From assembly GCF_016406145.1 (NCBI RefSeq), contig NZ_CP066306.1, forward strand, positions 1,674,001 through 1,738,000: a DNA stretch of 64,000 bases, written 5' to 3'. Below are positions 48,691 to 58,307 of the stretch, piece by piece. The stretch is from Pseudomonas putida (GTDB taxonomy: Bacteria > Pseudomonadota > Gammaproteobacteria > Pseudomonadales > Pseudomonadaceae). Under the pieces are notes generated by a model. The model was not told the origin of the DNA. It did no database searches and worked only from the letters and a program-made list of their open reading frames with translations. A program made the position numbers and the translations under genes. Each line of letters begins with the position of its first letter. Positions within the stretch are counted from its first letter, which is position 1.

Positions 48691-50196
48691 ATGTGTGGCA
48701 TCGTCGGTATCGTCGGTAAGTCGAACGTCAATCAGGCGCTGTATGACGCGCTTACGGTCCTCCAGCACCGCGGCCAGGACGCTGCAGGTATCGTGACCAG
48801 CCACGACGGCCGGTTGTTCCTGCGCAAGGATAATGGCCTGGTGCGCGATGTCTTCCAGCAGCGCCACATGCAGCGCCTGGTAGGCCATATGGGTATCGGC
48901 CACGTCCGTTACCCGACTGCGGGCAGCTCGACCTCGGCCGAAGCCCAGCCGTTCTACGTCAACTCGCCGTATGGCATCACCCTGGCGCACAACGGCAACC
49001 TGACCAACGTCGAGCAGTTGGCCAAGGAGATCTATGAGTCCGACCTGCGCCACGTCAACACCAACTCCGACTCGGAAGTGCTGCTGAACGTGTTCGCCCA
49101 TGAGCTGGCGGTGCGTGGCAAGCTGCAGCCGACCGAAGAAGACGTGTTCGCCGCCGTTTCCCACGTGCACAGCCGCTGCGTCGGCGGTTACGCGGTGGTG
49201 GCAATGGTTACCGGCTACGGCATTGTCGGCTTCCGTGACCCTAACGGCATTCGCCCGGTGGTGTTCGGCCAGCGTCATACCGACGAAGGCGTTGAGTACA
49301 TGATCGCCTCGGAAAGCGTTGCCCTGGACGTGCTCGGCTTCACCCTGATCCGCGACCTGGCGCCGGGCGAAGCGGTGTACATCACCGAAGAAGGCCAGCT
49401 GTACACCAAGCAGTGCGCTGAAAGCCCGAAACTGCAACCGTGCATTTTCGAGCATGTCTACCTGGCCCGTCCGGACTCGATCATGGATGGCGTTTCGGTA
49501 TACAAGGCGCGCCTGCGCATGGGCGAGAAGCTGGCCGAAAAGATCCAGCGCGAGCGCCCTGACCACGACATCGATGTGGTCATCCCGATCCCTGACACCA
49601 GCCGCACCGCCGCCCTGGAGCTGGCCAACCACCTGGGCGTCAAGTTCCGCGAAGGTTTCGTGAAGAACCGCTACATTGGCCGTACCTTCATCATGCCCGG
49701 CCAGGCTGCACGGAAGAAATCGGTGCGCCAGAAGCTCAACGCCATCGAGCTGGAGTTCCGCGGCAAGAACGTGATGCTGGTCGACGACTCGATCGTACGC
49801 GGCACCACCTGCAAGCAGATCATCCAGATGGCCCGCGAAGCCGGCGCGAAAAACGTCTACTTCTGTTCCGCGGCCCCTGCAGTGCGTTACCCCAACGTCT
49901 ACGGCATCGACATGCCGAGCGCTCACGAGCTGATCGCCCACAACCGCACCACCGATCAGGTGGCCGAGTTGATCGGCGCCGACTGGCTGGTCTATCAGGA
50001 CCTGCCGGACCTGATCGAATCGGTCGGTGGCGGCAAGATCAAGATCGAGCACTTCGATTGCGCGGTGTTCAACGGTGAATACGTCACCGGCGACATCGAC
50101 GAGGCCTACCTCGACCGCATCGAGCAGGCTCGCAATGACCTGGCCAAGGTGAAAAACCAGGCGGTCAGCGCGATCATCGACCTCTACAACAACTGA
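48691..50196 (+). CDS. purF: Amidophosphoribosyltransferase
   Basis: First committed step of purine synthesis: glutamine and PRPP give 5-phosphoribosylamine. The 501-aa enzyme starts [11 protein letters not shown], and C2 becomes the N-terminal nucleophile after removal of Met. The PRPP site is [16 protein letters not shown]. The in-frame ATG three codons upstream is rejected because the cysteine must be next to the start Met. It is followed by metZ after 16 bases, typical of Pseudomonas. Confidence 0.97.
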   Translation: MCGIVGIVGKSNVNQALYDALTVLQHRGQDAAGIVTSHDGRLFLRKDNGLVRDVFQQRHMQRLVGHMGIGHVRYPTAGSSTSAEAQPFYVNSPYGITLAHNGNLTNVEQLAKEIYESDLRHVNTNSDSEVLLNVFAHELAVRGKLQPTEEDVFAAVSHVHSRCVGGYAVVAMVTGYGIVGFRDPNGIRPVVFGQRHTDEGVEYMIASESVALDVLGFTLIRDLAPGEAVYITEEGQLYTKQCAESPKLQPCIFEHVYLARPDSIMDGVSVYKARLRMGEKLAEKIQRERPDHDIDVVIPIPDTSRTAALELANHLGVKFREGFVKNRYIGRTFIMPGQAARKKSVRQKLNAIELEFRGKNVMLVDDSIVRGTTCKQIIQMAREAGAKNVYFCSAAPAVRYPNVYGIDMPSAHELIAHNRTTDQVAELIGADWLVYQDLPDLIESVGGGKIKIEHFDCAVFNGEYVTGDIDEAYLDRIEQARNDLAKVKNQAVSAIIDLYNN

Positions 50197-50212
50197 TTTG
50201 GAGAGCGACGGC

Positions 50213-51424
50213 ATGACGGATCAATGGGATGCCGGGCGACTGGACAGTGACCTCGAGGGTGTCGGCTTCGACACCCTGGCGGTGCGTGCCGGTCAGAACC
50301 GTACACCGGAGGCGGAGCACAGCGAAGCGCTGTTCCTGACCTCCAGCTATGTCTTCCGCACGGCTGCCGATGCGGCTGCTCGCTTTGCCGGTGAAACCCC
50401 GGGCAACGTCTACTCGCGCTACACCAACCCGACCGTGCGTGCCTTCGAGGAGCGCCTGGCGGCAATGGAAGGTGCAGAGCAGGCCGTGGCCACCTCTACC
50501 GGCATGGCAGCGATTCTGGCCGTGGTGATGTCGTTGTGCAGCGCCGGCGACCATGTGCTGGTGTCGCAGAGCGTGTTCGGCTCGACGATCAGCCTGTTCG
50601 AGAAGTACTTCAAGCGTTTCGGCGTGCAGGTGGACTACGTGCCGCTGGTCGATCTGGCGGGTTGGGACGAGGCCATCAAGGCCAATACCAAGCTGCTGAT
50701 CCTCGAGTCGCCTTCCAACCCGCTGGCCGAACTGGTGGACATTGCCGCGCTGGCAGAAATTGCCCATGCCCGTGGTGCCATGCTGGTGGTGGACAACTGC
50801 TTCAGCACACCTGCACTGCAGCAGCCGCTCAAGCTTGGCGCTGACATCGTGTTCCATTCCGCTACCAAGTTCATCGACGGCCAGGGCCGTTGCATGGGCG
50901 GCGTTGTTGCCGGGCGCAGCGAGCAGATGAAAGAAGTGGTGGGCTTTTTGCGCACCGCCGGCCCGACCCTCAGCCCGTTCAACGCCTGGATCTTCACCAA
51001 AGGCCTGGAAACCCTCAAGCTGCGCATGCGTGCGCACTGCGAGAGCGCTCAGCAGCTGGCCGAGTGGCTGGAGCAGCAGGAGGGTATCGAGAAGGTGCAT
51101 TACGCCGGCTTGCCAAGCCATCCGCAGCACGAACTGGCCAAGCGCCAGATGAGCGGTTTTGGTGCGGTGGTGAGTTTCGAGGTAAAGGGTGGCAAGGAAG
51201 GCGCCTGGCGCTTCATCGATGCAACGCGGGTGATCTCGATCACCACCAACCTGGGTGACAGCAAGACCACTATCGCGCACCCGGCCACCACCTCTCACGG
51301 CCGCCTGACGCCGCAGGAGCGTGAGGCTGCAGGTATTCGCGACAGCCTGATCCGCGTTGCCGTCGGCCTGGAAGATGTGGCCGACCTGCAGGCCGACCTT
51401 GCGCGTGGGCTGGCAGCGCTGTGA
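50213..51424 (+). CDS. metZ: O-succinylhomoserine sulfhydrylase
   Basis: PLP enzyme that makes homocysteine directly from O-succinylhomoserine and sulfide in methionine synthesis. The 403-aa cystathionine-gamma-synthase-family protein has the PLP lysine K219 in [13 protein letters not shown]. The [18 protein letters not shown] start and the [20 protein letters not shown] segment are typical. GGAGAG (50200-50205) precedes the ATG at 50213. The purF-metZ order is as in P. aeruginosa. The stop overlaps the next gene by four bases. Confidence 0.95.
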   Translation: MTDQWDAGRLDSDLEGVGFDTLAVRAGQNRTPEAEHSEALFLTSSYVFRTAADAAARFAGETPGNVYSRYTNPTVRAFEERLAAMEGAEQAVATSTGMAAILAVVMSLCSAGDHVLVSQSVFGSTISLFEKYFKRFGVQVDYVPLVDLAGWDEAIKANTKLLILESPSNPLAELVDIAALAEIAHARGAMLVVDNCFSTPALQQPLKLGADIVFHSATKFIDGQGRCMGGVVAGRSEQMKEVVGFLRTAGPTLSPFNAWIFTKGLETLKLRMRAHCESAQQLAEWLEQQEGIEKVHYAGLPSHPQHELAKRQMSGFGAVVSFEVKGGKEGAWRFIDATRVISITTNLGDSKTTIAHPATTSHGRLTPQEREAAGIRDSLIRVAVGLEDVADLQADLARGLAAL

Positions 51425-52194
51425 TCGACTGGAAGGGCGGCGGGCCGGGCCATAACGGCCGGGTAGCCCTGGTAACCGGTGCCGCACGCGGCATCGGCCT
51501 GGGTATTGCTGCCTGGTTGATCTGCGAAGGATGGCAGGTGGTGCTGAGCGACCTGGACCGCCCTCGCGGCGCCAAGGTTGCCAAGGCCCTGGGTGAAAAC
51601 GCCTGGTTCATCAGCATGGACGTAGCCGACGAAGCTCAGGTCAGTGCCGGGGTTTCCGAGGTGTTGGGGCAGTTCGGGCGGCTGGACGCGCTGGTGTGCA
51701 ACGCGGCCATCGCCAACCCGCATAACCAGACCCTGGAGAGCCTGAGCCTGGCGCAATGGAACCGTGTGCTGGCGGTCAACCTCAGCGGCCCGATGCTGTT
51801 GGCCAAGCACTGCGCGCCTTACTTGCGAGCCCACAATGGTGCGATCGTCAATCTGGCCTCGACCCGTGCCCGGCAGTCCGAGCCAGATACCGAGGCCTAC
51901 GCCGCAAGCAAGGGCGGCCTGGTGGCGTTGACCCATGCCCTGGCCATGAGCCTGGGCCCGGAGATCCGCGTCAACGCCGTGAGCCCGGGCTGGATCGATA
52001 CGCGTGACCCTGCGCAACGCCGTGCCGAGCCGTTGAGCGATGCCGATCATGCCCAGCATCCGACGGGCAGGGTAGGGACGGTGGAAGACGTGGCAGCAAT
52101 GGTTGCCTGGCTGTTGTCGCGCCAGGCGGCATTCGTCACTGGCCAAGAGTTCGTGGTCGATGGCGGCATGACGCGCAAGATGATCTACACCTGA
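51421..52194 (+). CDS. Short-chain dehydrogenase/reductase
   Basis: A 257-aa SDR. The cofactor loop is [10 protein letters not shown] at about residues 20-29; NAAIANPHN and the YAASKGG catalytic Tyr/Lys motif follow. After it come SPGWIDTR and the ending [11 protein letters not shown]. The GTG at 51421 overlaps the metZ TGA, so it is coupled to methionine-gene translation. The closest functional class cannot be told from sequence. Dehydrogenase of a keto group on a small molecule is the safe statement. An inverted repeat overlaps its stop. Confidence 0.85.
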   Translation: MIDWKGGGPGHNGRVALVTGAARGIGLGIAAWLICEGWQVVLSDLDRPRGAKVAKALGENAWFISMDVADEAQVSAGVSEVLGQFGRLDALVCNAAIANPHNQTLESLSLAQWNRVLAVNLSGPMLLAKHCAPYLRAHNGAIVNLASTRARQSEPDTEAYAASKGGLVALTHALAMSLGPEIRVNAVSPGWIDTRDPAQRRAEPLSDADHAQHPTGRVGTVEDVAAMVAWLLSRQAAFVTGQEFVVDGGMTRKMIYT

Positions 52195-52312
52195 GCTGCA
52201 AGCTACAAGCTACAAGAGGGGGCCGTGAGGTCCCTTCGTCATTTTGGGGCTTGGAAATCGGGCCAGCGCCACCTGGCTTTTTCTTGCGGCTTGCAGCCTG
52301 AAGCTTGCAGCT
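52194..52312. repeat. Inverted repeat overlapping the SDR stop
   Basis: AGCTGCAAGCT (52194-52204) and AGCTTGCAGCT (52302-52312) are perfect inverted copies. The arms are extended by related GCAAGCTAC and GCTTGCAGCC copies. Together they form the purF-metZ-SDR transcript 3' end. Confidence 0.6.
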
Positions 52313-52350
52313 GTGCTCCCACCCTTTTCAAAAAAAATTCAACGGGGCTA

Positions 52351-52379
52351 TTGACTTAGCATCGGCACCTGCGTAAATT
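52351..52379 (+). promoter_or_regulatory. Promoter of the Val-Asp tRNA cluster
   Basis: TTGACT (52351-52356), a 17-bp spacer and TAAATT (52374-52379) are followed by a GC-rich CGCGGCC. The first tRNA begins at 52421. Confidence 0.8.
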
Positions 52380-52420
52380 TCGCGGCCTCAGCGAAGCAAA
52401 CGCAACAAGCAACATCGCGA

Positions 52421-52496
52421 GGGTGATTAGCTCAGCCGGGAGAGCATCTGCCTTACAAGCAGAGGGTCGGCGGTTCGATCCCGTCATCACCCACCA
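52421..52496 (+). tRNA. tRNA-Val (TAC)
   Basis: 76 nt with CCA. Acceptor arms GGGTGAT and ATCACCC pair; the anticodon loop CCTTACAAG carries TAC. Confidence 0.98.
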
Positions 52497-52576
52497 CTTC
52501 CTGAGCGTTCCTGGTGCAGGATGCTTCGAAAGAAGCAGATCGCCGGAGAGGAACAAGGCCTGATAAGCCACTATGC

Positions 52577-52653
52577 GCAGCGGTAGTTCAGTCGGTTAGA
52601 ATACCGGCCTGTCACGCCGGGGGTCGCGGGTTCGAGTCCCGTCCGCTGCGCCA
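52577..52653 (+). tRNA. tRNA-Asp (GTC), copy 1
   Basis: 77 nt with CCA. Acceptor arms GCAGCGG and CCGCTGC pair; the anticodon loop CCTGTCACG carries GTC. Confidence 0.98.
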
Positions 52654-52754
52654 TTTTTCAGTAACAGATGGGTGCCTGGCACCGGTCTGAAGCCTAAAGG
52701 CAAAATTGCCTAAGGCTGATCCCAGTTTCAATCAGGCGCAAGCCTGAACGATAC

Positions 52755-52831
52755 GCAGCGGTAGTTCAGTCGGTTAGAATACCGGCCTGTCACGCCGGGG
52801 GTCGCGGGTTCGAGTCCCGTCCGCTGCGCCA
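52755..52831 (+). tRNA. tRNA-Asp (GTC), copy 2
   Basis: Identical to copy 1. The sequence GTTTCAAYCRGGCG..AAGCCYGARCGATAC precedes both copies 2 and 3, so the leader is duplicated. Confidence 0.98.
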
Positions 52832-52873
52832 TCTTCGTTTCGAAGCCCCTTGAACGCTTCGAAGCAGCAAAAA

Positions 52874-52898
52874 GAGCGATCTTAATGTCGCTTTTTTT
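52874..52898 (+). terminator. Internal terminator between tRNA-Asp copies 2 and 3
   Basis: AGCGA (52875-52879) and TCGCT (52888-52892) form a short stem followed by a run of T. Like the Ala-Glu array, the copy beyond it depends on read-through. Confidence 0.6.
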
Positions 52899-52969
52899 GT
52901 GCCTGCCCTGAGGCTTGTTGGCCGCATGGGTGGATCACAGTTTCAACCGGGCGAAAGCCCGAGCGATAC

Positions 52970-53046
52970 GCAGCGGTAGTTCAGTCGGTTAGAATACCGG
53001 CCTGTCACGCCGGGGGTCGCGGGTTCGAGTCCCGTCCGCTGCGCCA
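52970..53046 (+). tRNA. tRNA-Asp (GTC), copy 3
   Basis: Identical to copies 1 and 2. It starts 215 bases after copy 2; copy 2 starts 178 bases after copy 1. Confidence 0.98.
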
Positions 53047-53088
53047 TCTTCGCCTCGAAGCCCCTTGAACGCTTCGAAGCAAACGAGA

Positions 53089-53112
53089 AAGCGACCTTAG
53101 GGTCGCTTTTTT
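53089..53112 (+). terminator. Final terminator of the Val-Asp tRNA cluster
   Basis: AAGCGACC (53089-53096) and GGTCGCTT (53101-53108) form a perfect stem with a four-base loop and a T tract. It resembles the internal terminator at 52874. Confidence 0.85.
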
Positions 53113-53234
53113 CATTTGCGCGCCTGCAAAGTCAACATTTACACGATGCTGACAGACTCTTCACCGTCGAACGGTTTCAGTGCAAGGGTGCTGTGATGCA
53201 CAATAGGCACCTCTCGACTTACCCGGAATTCGCA

Positions 53235-54110
53235 ATGACCAGATCATCCGTCTTTGGTGCGCTCGGGCTGGCCCTTGTGCTGGCGGGCGTGACCGGTTGC
53301 TCCTCGAAAAAAACCGCTATCTATGAGCATGAGAACTTCGATGACTCGGGCACCTTCTCGCGCAGCTTCCCGGTCAGTGAAGCCGGCTCGTGCGAGGCTG
53401 CCCGGCGTGCGCTGCTGAGCCAGGGTTACATCATCACCAGCAGCGGCGCCAACCAGATTGCCGGTAACAAAAGCTTCCAGCAGAACAGCGAGAACCACCT
53501 GCAGATCAGCTTCAGCGTGACCTGTGCGCCCGACAGCAGTGACGAGCAGCGCTCGACCATGTTCGCCAACGCTTTGCAGGACCGCTACGCCCTCAAGAAG
53601 TCCAATACGTCCGCCAGCCTCGGCGTGGGTGTACTGGGTTCTGTTTCGATGCCCATCGGCTCCAGTGACGATTCGATGGTCAAGGTCGCCAGCGAGACCG
53701 TGACCGCGCCGCAGTTCTACGAGCGTTACTTTGCTCTGGTCGAAAGCTACTTGCCCAAGCCCAAGCCGAAGAAGGTCAGCAAGGCCAAGGTTGAAGCGCC
53801 TGTGCCCAAGGCCGAGAACACAGCGCCTGCCTTGGGGTTGCCTGAGCAAGTTTCGCCAGCACCTGTGAGCGCTCCTTTGGCAGAGGCGGCACCTGCTACT
53901 GCTCCTGAACCAGCAGCACCGGCACCGGCACCGGCGCCAGCAGAACCAGCACCAGCATCTGAGGTGGTAGCCCCGGCAAGCGAGGCCCCAGCTTCGCCGG
54001 TAGTTGATGACAGCCAGGGTTCGCAACCGGTCGCACCGCCGGCGGCGCCTGCGCCAATTCAGGTGCAGCAAGATGCACAGCCTGCCGAGGCTGAAGCGCC
54101 CTCACTCTGA
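53235..54110 (+). CDS. DUF2242-like lipoprotein with Pro/Ala-rich tail
   Basis: A 291-aa lipoprotein. The signal MTRSSVFGALGLALVLAGVTGC ends in lipobox VTGC, so the mature protein starts at C22. The globular part, to about residue 185 (EAARRALLSQGYIITSS, FYERYFALVESYL), resembles the DUF2242 family; I am not certain. The last 100 residues are a Pro/Ala/Glu-rich linker with PAPAPAPAEPAP, probably crossing the periplasm or peptidoglycan. The ATG at 53235 gives a proper signal; an upstream in-frame ATG at 53193 is rejected. Function is unknown. Confidence 0.75.
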   Translation: MTRSSVFGALGLALVLAGVTGCSSKKTAIYEHENFDDSGTFSRSFPVSEAGSCEAARRALLSQGYIITSSGANQIAGNKSFQQNSENHLQISFSVTCAPDSSDEQRSTMFANALQDRYALKKSNTSASLGVGVLGSVSMPIGSSDDSMVKVASETVTAPQFYERYFALVESYLPKPKPKKVSKAKVEAPVPKAENTAPALGLPEQVSPAPVSAPLAEAAPATAPEPAAPAPAPAPAEPAPASEVVAPASEAPASPVVDDSQGSQPVAPPAAPAPIQVQQDAQPAEAEAPSL

Positions 54111-54252
54111 ATTATCTTCCCTGAACAGGCGTCGACACGGCCAATCATTCGCTGTTACAGATCACCGGACGATAACTTTCTGAACACCTGCTACGTTTAC
54201 CACTCATAGGCTTGTCATCATTTCTTCATCCAGCCTGCTTAGGTTGGAAGGC

Positions 54253-54300
54253 ATGACCAACGAAGATAAAAGAGTGAAGAGGGCGCAGGGTAATGGATGA
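54253..54300 (+). CDS. Tiny basic ORF upstream of the 28-aa ORF
   Basis: ATG ACC AAC GAA GAT ... TGA encodes 15 residues (MTNEDKRVKRAQGNG). GGAAGG lies close upstream. Its stop overlaps the next start codon by 8 bases, so it could couple translation of the acidic ORF. It is too short to support by sequence alone. Confidence 0.2.
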   Translation: MTNEDKRVKRAQGNG

Positions 54301-54379
54301 ATATCAGGAAGAGCTGCTCGAGTACCAAGCCTACGAGCTGGACACCCCGGAACCGGCCGACGACGCCACCGAGCTTTGA
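54293..54379 (+). CDS. Small acidic ORF, 28 aa
   Basis: A 28-codon ORF (MDEYQEELLEYQAYELD..) rich in Glu and Asp, on the opposite strand to and overlapping the 3' end of the AraC gene by 49 bases. Its composition is amphipathic, with repeated YQ-x-E/L pairs, unlike random frame. I recall no named family. It could be a real small protein or chance. Confidence 0.35.
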   Translation: MDEYQEELLEYQAYELDTPEPADDATEL

Positions 54380-55416
54380 CCGACCTGCCGCTGACTGCGG
54401 CGGAACCCCCCCGGTGTGAGGCCCGTCCAGCGCTTGAATGCGCGCTGGAAGGCCTCAGCCGATGCAAAACCCAACAGATAGGCAATCTCTCCGAAGCTCA
54501 ATTCCGTATCGCGGATATAGGCCTCGGCGAGGTCGCGCCGGGTATCGTTGAGCAAGTCTCGAAAGCGCGTGCCTTCCTCTGCCAGTTTGCGCCGCAAGGT
54601 CCAGGCGGGTAGTTGCAGGCGCAGTGCCACTTCTTCCAGGCCGGGCTCACGGCCACCGTTGAGCAGGGGGCCGAGCAGGTGGGTGATGCGCTCGCCCAGG
54701 CTGCGTACGCGGGTGCGCTGCAGCATGTGTGTTTCACACAGTTGCAGCAGGTGCTGCCAAGTGCTCGGACAATGCTGGGGGTTGGCCAGCTCCAGCGTGG
54801 CCCGGCCCAGGCGCAGTCGGTTGCCACTGGCGCCAAACTGCACGGCGGTGCTGCACAATGGCTGGTACTGGGCGGCGTAGCCAGGTGCTTCGAATTCGAT
54901 CTCCAGGCGCTCGGCCTGTATGGGCGTGTCGGTCAGGGCCGCAAGCTGGGCCAGCCAGCCGGTCAGCAGCGAGTCAACCACGAAACGGTTGTAGGCGTTG
55001 TAGGGGCTGATTGAATAAAAGCGCAGCCATGCCCCCTGGGCATCTTCCTGAAAACTCGAATGCCCACGGTAGTTGGCGGCATACAGCGGCTCGAAACGCA
55101 GCAGTGTACGGGCGGCTTCGCCCAACGTAGGCGCCTGCGCGGCTGTGACGCCCGCCAGGCCGGCCTGGGCCAGCCGGCTCAGGCGTCCCATGTGCAGGCC
55201 CAAGGCAGGCTCCCCGCACAGCGCGATCGCAGCATGCCCCAGGTGCATGTAACGGGGGATCGACAGCCGTGCGCCGGCTTCGGCCAGGCGTGTCTCATCC
55301 AGCCCGTAACGGCGCAGCAGCGGCAGAGGATCGTGACCGAGGCCCTGAATGGCCTCAGCAACTGGCTGGACGAACCCTACCGAGAGGTCGCCCAGGCGAA
55401 CGCGGGGACGGGGCAT
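54331..55416 (-). CDS. AraC-family transcriptional regulator
   Basis: A 361-aa AraC-type regulator of the larger OruR/ArgR-like subgroup. The N-terminal domain (about residues 15-210, PVAEAIQGLGHDPLPLLRRYGL) matches the arabinose-binding-like N-terminal domain class. The C-terminal double helix-turn-helix includes the LSFGEIAYLLGFASAEAFQRAFKRWTG signature. It starts 4 bases after the nitrilase-like gene stops, so they form an operon. The natural inducer is unknown; control of its own operon or of the adjacent trkH is possible. Confidence 0.88.
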   Translation of the reverse strand: MPRPRVRLGDLSVGFVQPVAEAIQGLGHDPLPLLRRYGLDETRLAEAGARLSIPRYMHLGHAAIALCGEPALGLHMGRLSRLAQAGLAGVTAAQAPTLGEAARTLLRFEPLYAANYRGHSSFQEDAQGAWLRFYSISPYNAYNRFVVDSLLTGWLAQLAALTDTPIQAERLEIEFEAPGYAAQYQPLCSTAVQFGASGNRLRLGRATLELANPQHCPSTWQHLLQLCETHMLQRTRVRSLGERITHLLGPLLNGGREPGLEEVALRLQLPAWTLRRKLAEEGTRFRDLLNDTRRDLAEAYIRDTELSFGEIAYLLGFASAEAFQRAFKRWTGLTPGGFRRSQRQVGQSSVASSAGSGVSSS

Positions 55417-55420
55417 ATCC

Positions 55421-56539
55421 CTACAGCCACACGTTCAGCAGGCGTGCGCCCTGGCTGGGATGGCCTGTAAGCAATTCGCCACTCTGGTGGGCGAAGCCTT
55501 GACCGTCGCTGCCCTGGTCCCAGAACTGCCCCCGCATGAATACACTCATGCTGCTGACCCCTTGGCCGGCAGCCTCGGTCAGGCGTTGCCAGGCGGTCTT
55601 CTCGCTCACTTCACCGCGCTGCAGGGCAAGCTCGGCCGCCGCATCCTGGTGTCGGTTGCCACGCCATGGCGCTTGCCAGCTGTCTTTGCCGCTCAGGAAA
55701 ACCGGGTTGGCGATCAGTTGTACCTGTTGGTTCTCCAACTGCTGGTGGTTCTCCGGGTACCAGCTATCGCTGCCGATCAGCACGCCAAGACGCCCAGCTG
55801 GGGTTTGCACGACTTGTAGGGGTTGCTTGCGGCCATCATGGATGTAACGGCGTACCTGGCTGTCGGGGAATTGCTGGCGTTGTGGCTGGCCCAGCGGTGA
55901 ACCATCGCTGGCGAACACCAGGCTGCTGTTGAATAGCGGGCCGCCGCCGGCATGCAGCACGCCCTGTTCCACATGGGGGTCAGGCAGCACGATCGAGCCG
56001 GCCACCAAGGTTACGCCAAACTCCTTGGCCAGGCTGCCGAACAGCTGCTGGTAGTCGCGGGCCATCTGCTGAGCCTTCATGCGCAAGTGCGCGTCGGCCC
56101 GGCGGTCATCACCGCTGGCCCGCAATATTGCCAGGCCATAGCGCAGCGGGTTGCTCAACTCCAGCCATTGCTCTGCCTCGCGGCTGCGGGTGACCTGGTA
56201 CAGCTCGTTCTTTTCGCCGCGGGCCCACAGCCAGGTGCCAATGTGCTCCGGCAGCACCACCACTGTGCGCGGGTTTATCAGGCCCTGGGCACGGGCTTGT
56301 TGCAGGTAGGCCGAGAGCTTGCGGTGCAGGCGTTGCAGGTTTTGATAGTCGCTTGGGTAAAGCAGGGGCTCGACGCCCAGCAGGTTGCCCTGCTCGCCGG
56401 GCACGCCGTGGTTCAGCGCCAGTTCGATGCGCAGGTCGGAGAGGTAGTGGCCTTCCGGGCGCTGTTGGGTCCAGAAGCCATAGCCGCACAGGGCGGCGAT
56501 CATTACCAGCGCCAAGGCGCTTGCCAGTAGTTTTCGCAT
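55421..56539 (-). CDS. Membrane-anchored carbon-nitrogen hydrolase-like protein, catalytic residues degenerate
   Basis: A 372-aa protein with an N-terminal hydrophobic anchor (about residues 5-22) and a nitrilase-superfamily fold in the periplasm. The catalytic glutamate is retained (E98 in VVVLPEHIGTW). The expected catalytic cysteine in GVLIGSDSWYPE is glycine at residue 256, and the lysine position (around 222) reads Gln/Arg. Homologues such as apolipoprotein N-acyltransferase retain all three. It is therefore probably a non-catalytic or altered-mechanism protein. The ATG at 56539 was chosen for the anchor; open frame upstream to 56839 has no homology. Confidence 0.7.
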   Translation of the reverse strand: MRKLLASALALVMIAALCGYGFWTQQRPEGHYLSDLRIELALNHGVPGEQGNLLGVEPLLYPSDYQNLQRLHRKLSAYLQQARAQGLINPRTVVVLPEHIGTWLWARGEKNELYQVTRSREAEQWLELSNPLRYGLAILRASGDDRRADAHLRMKAQQMARDYQQLFGSLAKEFGVTLVAGSIVLPDPHVEQGVLHAGGGPLFNSSLVFASDGSPLGQPQRQQFPDSQVRRYIHDGRKQPLQVVQTPAGRLGVLIGSDSWYPENHQQLENQQVQLIANPVFLSGKDSWQAPWRGNRHQDAAAELALQRGEVSEKTAWQRLTEAAGQGVSSMSVFMRGQFWDQGSDGQGFAHQSGELLTGHPSQGARLLNVWL

Positions 56540-56852
56540 GCCTTTGATTTCGCTGATACTCGCAATGACGAGGCGGTGAACCAAGAAGTCGCTGAGCATT
56601 GTGTCACAGTCGTCTTGAACGTGCCTCGCGCAGCCGTTGATTTCAACTGGATTTGACCGGCAGTGTCCCGACAATGTTTCTCCGGTAATCAGGCGGAAAA
56701 TGTCGCGGTGCCCGGGAGCGCTGTGCTCATCGGGGATCAGCCTCATGTTCTTTGGCGTGGCCGAACCGGTGAAGCATTTCACCACGCCGCCTGTGGGCGA
56801 CCCTGGCACAGTGGCATGGGCAGCGTCCTGGATACCCATGCCGGCGCCGTGA
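56540..56852 (-). other. 313-bp intergenic region, no gene recognised
   Basis: Between trkH and the nitrilase-like gene. The minus strand is open in frame with the nitrilase-like gene for about 100 codons but lacks homology, and the plus strand has only short frames. I see no consensus promoter, tRNA or terminator. It should hold the promoter of the nitrilase-like/AraC operon. Confidence 0.5.
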
Positions 56853-58307
56853 TCAGAACCTCCAGAAGGCAGGCGCTATGAGCACCAGCACGGTGAGGAT
56901 CTCAAGCCGGCCTAGCAGCATGCCGATGGTCAGTAGCCACTTCGCAGCGTCGGGCAGTGAGCTGAAGTTGCCAGCAGGTCCGATCACACTGCCCAATCCT
57001 GGCCCGACGTTGCACACGGCGGTCGCCGCGCCACTGAGGGCAGTGGTCCAGTCAAGCCCTATCAGGGTCAGCGCCAATGCGATCACTGCAATGGTGACGG
57101 AGAAGAAGAAGGAGAACGTCAGCAATGAGCGCACAATTTCTTCATCAATGGGGTGGCCATTATACTTTTTCGAGATCATCGCCCGCGGATGAATCAATTG
57201 TTTCAAGCTGCTGACCAGCAGCGACGCGGCGACTTGAAAACGGAAAATTTTAAGGCCGCCGGCCGTAGACCCTGAGCATCCACCGACAAAGGTCAGGTAG
57301 AAGAACAACAGAACAGCGAAGCTGCCCCACAGTGTGTAATCCCCTACTGCAATGCCTGTGGTGGTAACCACTGAGGTCACATTCACCGCCACGATACGAA
57401 AGGCATCCCACCAGGCCAGGTCACTATGCCAGCACAACCAGCTGCCTACTGTGACCCAGACGAATACGAGAAAGCCGAGAAAGCCACGCACCTGATGGTC
57501 CTTGAACAGGATGCGCCGGTGGCCACGCAAGGTCGCTACATACAGGGCGAAGGGCAGGCTTCCGAGGATCATGATCACTACCGCCACCCAATGCACAGCG
57601 GGCTGAGTCCAGTGGCCAAGCGATGCATCGGACGTCGAAAACCCACCCGTGGAGATCAGCGACATCGAATGATTGATGGCGTCGAACGGGGTCATGCCGG
57701 CGGCCCACAGGGCCAATGTACCGAGTGCTGTCAGCCCCAGGTATATCACCAGGATCATTTTTGCCGCGACGTGTGAACGGGGCGTCACTTTGTCCGACCA
57801 GTCCGAGGACTCGGTCTGGAACAGGCGCATGCCACCGACGCGCAGCAGCGGCAAGATTGCGACGGCCATGCCGATGAAGCCTATGCCCCCCAGCCAGTGC
57901 AACAGCGATCGCCAGATCAGCAGGCCGGGCGATGCGCTGTCCAATCCGGTAAGTACCGTCGAGCCTGTGGTGGTGATGCCCGACATGGTTTCGAAGAATG
58001 CATCCGTGTAACTGATATGCCGGATGAACACCATGGGCAGGGCTGCGAACGCGCAGACGATGACCCAGCTGGCTGTGGTCAGGAAGTACATGTCTCGCGC
58101 CCTTAACTGCGGCGCGTCGGGTATGCCACGAGCCACCAGAACCAGGCCTGCGCACAGGGCTATGAGGCTGGACCAGAGGAAGGCACCGAGGTCATCGCTA
58201 AGGCCATACAGCAGCAGCGTGGCCATGGGGATGACCATGCTGACCGCCAGGGTAATCAGGAATACGCCGATGATGAACGCGATGAAGCGCAAAGCGGGGA
58301 GAGGCAT
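56853..58307 (-). CDS. trkH: Trk potassium uptake channel subunit TrkH
   Basis: Ion-conducting membrane subunit of the Trk potassium uptake system, working with the cytoplasmic TrkA. The 484-aa protein is hydrophobic, with about ten transmembrane helices and four selectivity-filter repeats; ETMSGITTTGSTVL, NHSMSLISTGGFSTSD and FFYLTFVGGCSGSTAGG are visible. Length and motifs are as in TrkH/TrkI. The neighbouring operon (AraC and nitrilase-like) is downstream and co-directional. No TrkA is near. Reading begins at the ATG at 58305-58307. Confidence 0.93.
   Translation of the reverse strand: MPLPALRFIAFIIGVFLITLAVSMVIPMATLLLYGLSDDLGAFLWSSLIALCAGLVLVARGIPDAPQLRARDMYFLTTASWVIVCAFAALPMVFIRHISYTDAFFETMSGITTTGSTVLTGLDSASPGLLIWRSLLHWLGGIGFIGMAVAILPLLRVGGMRLFQTESSDWSDKVTPRSHVAAKMILVIYLGLTALGTLALWAAGMTPFDAINHSMSLISTGGFSTSDASLGHWTQPAVHWVAVVIMILGSLPFALYVATLRGHRRILFKDHQVRGFLGFLVFVWVTVGSWLCWHSDLAWWDAFRIVAVNVTSVVTTTGIAVGDYTLWGSFAVLLFFYLTFVGGCSGSTAGGLKIFRFQVAASLLVSSLKQLIHPRAMISKKYNGHPIDEEIVRSLLTFSFFFSVTIAVIALALTLIGLDWTTALSGAATAVCNVGPGLGSVIGPAGNFSSLPDAAKWLLTIGMLLGRLEILTVLVLIAPAFWRF

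Noticed and set aside
48670..50214. 514-codon open frame antisense to purF
   Set aside because: Shadow of a highly conserved gene.
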